Source: Silene noctiflora (taxonomy: Eukaryota; Streptophyta; Magnoliopsida; Caryophyllales; Caryophyllaceae). From it: DNA of 21,151 nucleotides. The first letter of the stretch is position 1; each line of letters begins with the position of its first letter. The stretch covers positions 190,416 to 211,566 of the forward strand of contig VHZZ01000255.1 in the NCBI GenBank assembly GCA_009801015.1. The letters run 5' to 3'. The translations under genes were made by a program, and so were the position numbers. Under the pieces are notes generated by a model. The model saw only the letters and a list, made by a program, of their open reading frames with translations, did not search any database and was not told where the DNA came from. Shown here in pieces: positions 18,801 through 21,151 of the stretch.

Positions 18801-19140
18801 AAGCCCCTAAAAGAATACCCATAAATAGATTGATACGGAGTATACAACAACAACATTATGAGACAGGGGGTCTGGTGTAGGCAACCTTACCCTTACCCTT
18901 ACCCTTACCCTTGTGTTAGCAATACAAAGAGGCCGTTTCGAGATGACCCCAAATAAAAGAATACCCACAAATAAATTGATATACCCCGAATTATATTTAA
19001 CAAAAGAAAAGAAAAGAAAAGAAAAGAAAAGAAAAGAAGCAGGGTAAGGGAACAAACATGTCAGCAGATTGTTGAACTTCTTCAGCAGCAGAAAAGAAAG
19101 AATCTTTTTGCCATAAATCAAATGAATTTGCTACCAACAT
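15809..19140 (-). CDS. Syntaxin/t-SNARE family protein, tail-anchored, five exons
   Basis: Reconstructed from GT-AG borders. Exons: 19140-19058, 18367-18253, 18041-17409, 16791-16680 and 15828-15809, with phases matching throughout. The product is 320 residues. Residues about 5-110 resemble the syntaxin-6 N-terminal helical bundle, starting MLVANSFDLWQKDSFFSAAE and continuing ADILESAYRTW and KWQLEEFEKAVR. Then come WINLNEDERDDLAMFLSG (122-139), a Ser/Asp-rich loop, SLNISIPDE, and a basic stretch before the anchor MRLLIILMISFFLLVPYLLQ (301-320). It matches the plant family loosely called syntaxin/t-SNARE proteins (Arabidopsis At4g30240 type, from memory), likely on Golgi or endosomal membranes. 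I see no SNARE heptad motif. Introns hold a SINE, simple repeats and a MITE. Exon 1 through exon 3 are firm; exon 4 is strong (membrane anchor in frame). The last, encoding only the end of V then PYLLQ, is the best fit among the acceptors I checked. Confidence 0.82.
16367..16583. mobile_element. 217-bp Stowaway-like MITE in the last intron of the syntaxin-like gene
   Basis: The left end CTCCCTCCGCCCCGGTCATT and the right end (reverse complement CTCCCTCCATCCCGGTCATT) are inverted repeats of about 28 bp with two mismatches, flanked by TA (16365-16366 and 16584-16585). The subterminal block CGGTCATTTGTTTACC occurs a second time in the same direction near 16415. A plus-strand open frame here (16409-16606) is not a gene. 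Confidence 0.88.
16792..17408 (-). other. Intron 3 of the syntaxin-like gene
   Basis: A 617-bp intron between the large exon and the membrane-anchor exon, with donor CAG|GTGAGT and acceptor TTTTTTTGCAG. It carries an A-run (about 16840-16858; a T-rich tract on the coding strand near the acceptor) and at 17000-17350 words such as GTATCCAAGTGTCGACC that look like a decayed dispersed repeat. A small extra exon cannot be excluded, but frame is kept without one. Confidence 0.55.
18112..18129. repeat. Short palindrome in intron 2
   Basis: GGTCTCATATGTGAGACC, with arms GGTCTCA/TGAGACC. A related form (GTCTCCATGCGAGACC) lies near 13052-13067. Such words look like pieces of a dispersed repeat. Confidence 0.5.
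18836..18954 (-). mobile_element. 5'-truncated Au-like SINE in intron 1
   Basis: On the minus strand it reads ACGGCCTCTTTGT, a GGGTAA run, GGTTGCCTACACCAGACCCC and ends in GTTGTTGTTG, as in the Au SINE family (recognised from memory). The tRNA-like box A part is missing. It is flanked by 27-bp direct repeats (18809-18835 and 18955-18981) with two mismatches, a target duplication of a target-primed insertion. Confidence 0.75.
18885..18912. repeat. CCTTAC microsatellite inside the SINE
   Basis: Four full CCTTAC units plus CCTT. Au-like SINEs usually have about one GGGTAAGG block here, so this is a local expansion. Confidence 0.85.
19002..19037. repeat. (AAAAG)n microsatellite
   Basis: About seven units of AAAAG, in intron 1 about 20 bases from the donor of exon 1 (a CTTTT tract on the coding strand). 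Confidence 0.9.
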
Positions 19141-19146
19141 CCTTTG

Positions 19147-19176
19147 TAATAATAATAATTATAATTATTATTATTA
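19147..19176. repeat. 30-bp perfect palindrome just before the start codon
   Basis: TAATAATAATAATTA and its exact inverse make a 30-bp palindrome ending 6 nt upstream of the ATG at 19140. It consists of A and T only. Confidence 0.9.
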
Positions 19177-19400
19177 ACAAAAACCAATATAATGTTTTAG
19201 ATCAAATTAATCCCTATAATCCACCCGAGATAATAATATGTTTAATATAAATAATAACAGCCCTTAATATAAGAATTAACGGATGGATTAAGGGTAAGAT
19301 TGCTTTTATTTAAAGTTTGCTTCTTTCTTCTTCCTATTCCTTTTGTTGGTTGAAGAGAAGGAAAGAAAGAAGGAGAAAGAAGACAAACCCAAATAATATT
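19177..19400 (-). promoter_or_regulatory. Leader and promoter region of the syntaxin-like gene
   Basis: On the coding (minus) strand a CT-rich tract (about 19380-19335) resembles a plant 5'UTR, followed by AT-rich DNA up to the ATG. Transcription start and a possible leader intron cannot be fixed. Confidence 0.35.
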
Positions 19401-19466
19401 GGAATTTGTAATGAAAATTTCAGGTTAACAAAACCAAATACTCGTAGGAATATTCGTGCAAATGTT

Positions 19467-19472
<6 letters not shown>

Positions 19473-19497
<25 letters not shown>
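19473..19497. repeat. (AT)n microsatellite
   Basis: An uninterrupted alternating A/T run of 25 bp. Confidence 0.9.
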
Positions 19498-19499
19498 CA

Positions 19500-21151
19500 G
19501 TATATTTTTTTATTTAAATGTTTTAAATTTGTTAATTAATTAATGATGTGGTGGTGTGGCCTGTGGGGTATAGGATGAGCTGCTTAAATGGTGATTGCAC
19601 TGTCGGTCTGGATTTTGCCATGCTAATTACAATTACAAATACTAGTCGTATAAGGACGACCTAACTTACACCCATGTTTTTTTTAATGGACATGTTTTAG
19701 CCATTGTGGACTTGTGGACTGTGGTTAGTAAATTGAGTATGCTTATGATCTGGCTGCCACTAAATGCCAACTTGGGGTGACAATGAAGAGTTATTGGTTA
19801 GTTTTCCGCCACACATTCTTGAAAACGGACATTTTCCGTCATTTTAGAAAAACGTTTGACAAGCTGTAAATGGGAGAGCGAGAGCGAGAGCGAGTGGGAT
19901 AGGAGTTGTGAGAGATCTTTTTAAAAAGACGGTCAAAATCAAGACTTATTGAGCTTGTACTGACATTATGATGGACACAAACTAAGCCCCGAGCCAAGTG
20001 AGATGTTATTGGACAGTGACACCAGACAAGGGCGCATATCATAATCCAGCAGAGGTACAAAACCTTGACACATGGCCATCTTAGGGTTGGGCTTGACCTA
20101 GCCCACCCGATCCTTAACCGGACTAGATTGGCTCAGGTCTAGCCTTGAGCAAGCCAATGGATGGGTCAGGGAGTGGACGGAAGGATGTGATAATCCATTT
20201 TCTTATATTATTTTTTGCTTTAGCTTGGGCCTGTTGTAAAAGTTGGTCCCTCACTGGCTACGCGGGGAGGAGGCCCTGCCAGGCTCAAGTAGCGGACTAG
20301 AAAAAACGTGGTCCATGAGTTAAATAGGGTCACCCAAATGGCATAGTCTAATTACAAACCTGTTAATTAAAGTGAGGTGATTACGTTTTTTAGTATGCAA
20401 ATAACTTATGAAGAGGGTAATTTTTATAAAAACTCAATAACTAAGAAATATATGAGATGTTTGATTACTCAAAATCAAGTAATTTACATTTTCCTATGAA
20501 TTGCCAGCACCTCCGTAAAGGAGGAATATTACCTATCTTCCCTCCATTTAACTGGAATATGCCAACCAAACACGTTTGAATTATACACGTAAATTGTCTA
20601 ACTCATGTGTTTTATAAATTCATGGGAATTCAATTCCCGGATGACAATCAAACGTTACCTTAGTGTAACTTTGAAGAAATTAGGTAAATTAATTGAATGG
20701 GAGCTATATAAAGATTATGTCCAAATTGACTTTAGATTTAATGTGAATTATTTTGTTATGACATATCAAAATTGGATGGTGTAAGGGCTAAATGCTCTTA
20801 TCTAATAATCTTTATAGTGATCAACGATTCAGTTTTTAGTTTTTATTGACGACAAAAAAAAATAGTGAACAATCTTTATCAATACATCTTTTGTTTGTTG
20901 AAGGAAATGGTTTTAAATTTCCAATATAAAAGTGAAAAAAAAAAAAATGGCATCGTATCTATATAAATACAGAAACATTTCGTGCAAATCTGTGCAACCA
21001 CGTCATCACATGCAAGTTTTTTTTCTAAAAAAAAAAGTGCGGGACCCAAATCAAAGATTAATGAATTAATTAATAAAATTCCGTCTATGTTTATATTTTG
21101 TACGTAAATGATTACGTTTATAATTTGTGCGTAAATATTAAAAAATAACGA
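19500..21151. other. Intergenic stretch, no gene supported
   Basis: AT-rich DNA with a GAGAGC-type short repeat near 19872-19892, and repeat-like text at 20080-20300 (GGGCTTGACCTAGCCCACCC and similar). A weak pair of inverted ends (GTTTGATTAC near 20459 and GACAATCAAACG near 20642) could mark an old MITE. The minus-strand open frame at 19839-20060 has no recognisable domain. Confidence 0.45.

Noticed and set aside
18885-18912. Interstitial telomere repeat
   Set aside because: The unit is CCTTAC (GGTAAG), not the plant telomere unit CCCTAAA, and it sits inside a SINE at a place where that SINE has a similar word.
20440-20660. Possible MITE with GTTTGATT/AATCAAAC ends
   Set aside because: The inverted match is about 10 bases and no target duplication is evident.
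1-21151. CRISPR arrays, bacterial operons, rRNA genes
   Set aside because: None seen; the direct repeats present are too few or irregular, and the window is plainly plant nuclear DNA.

Overview
The window is plant nuclear DNA from a eudicot. Evidence: a chloroplast protein-import receptor of the Toc132/Toc120 type, a dirigent protein, intron-split genes with GT-AG borders, plant-type tRNA genes, and many small plant transposons. The LTR termini (TGTAACACCCCC) and the recurrent word TACTCCGTAT remind me of Caryophyllales genomes. That placement is from memory, and nothing here fixes a species. One undetermined base (N) lies at 1045.

Layout. Positions 1-2866 are wreckage of Ty3/gypsy-type LTRs: two related LTR heads on the minus strand (starting at 1268 and 2866), plus a partial copy in the opposite orientation that makes a fold-back with a perfect 74-bp arm. 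Positions 2867-6090 are AT-rich intergenic DNA holding a decayed LINE reverse-transcriptase fragment (about 3600-4220, minus) and a 305-bp MITE with TTA target duplications (5210-5514). The main gene, 6485-9970 (+), is an intronless 1161-codon frame for a Toc159-family GTPase receptor. It probably has a 5'UTR intron and possibly a 3'UTR intron of 3.2 kb. A single-exon dirigent gene (10643-11215, minus) would lie inside that 3'UTR intron on the opposite strand.

Positions 13700-14460 carry a tiny Stowaway-like MITE and a tRNA-Ala(AGC)/tRNA-Arg(ACG) pair only 3 nt apart. From 19140 down to 15809 (minus) I reconstructed a five-exon gene for a 320-residue protein with a syntaxin-6-type N-terminal domain and a C-terminal membrane anchor. 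Its introns host a SINE with a 27-bp target duplication, simple repeats and a 217-bp Stowaway MITE. Positions 19500-21151 hold no gene I can support.

The genes do not form a functional unit: plastid import, cell-wall/lignan chemistry, translation and membrane traffic are simply neighbours. I saw no convincing previously undescribed system. The most notable points are the possible gene-within-3'UTR-intron arrangement, the closely spaced tRNA pair, the SNARE-like protein without a visible SNARE motif, and the LTR fold-back.
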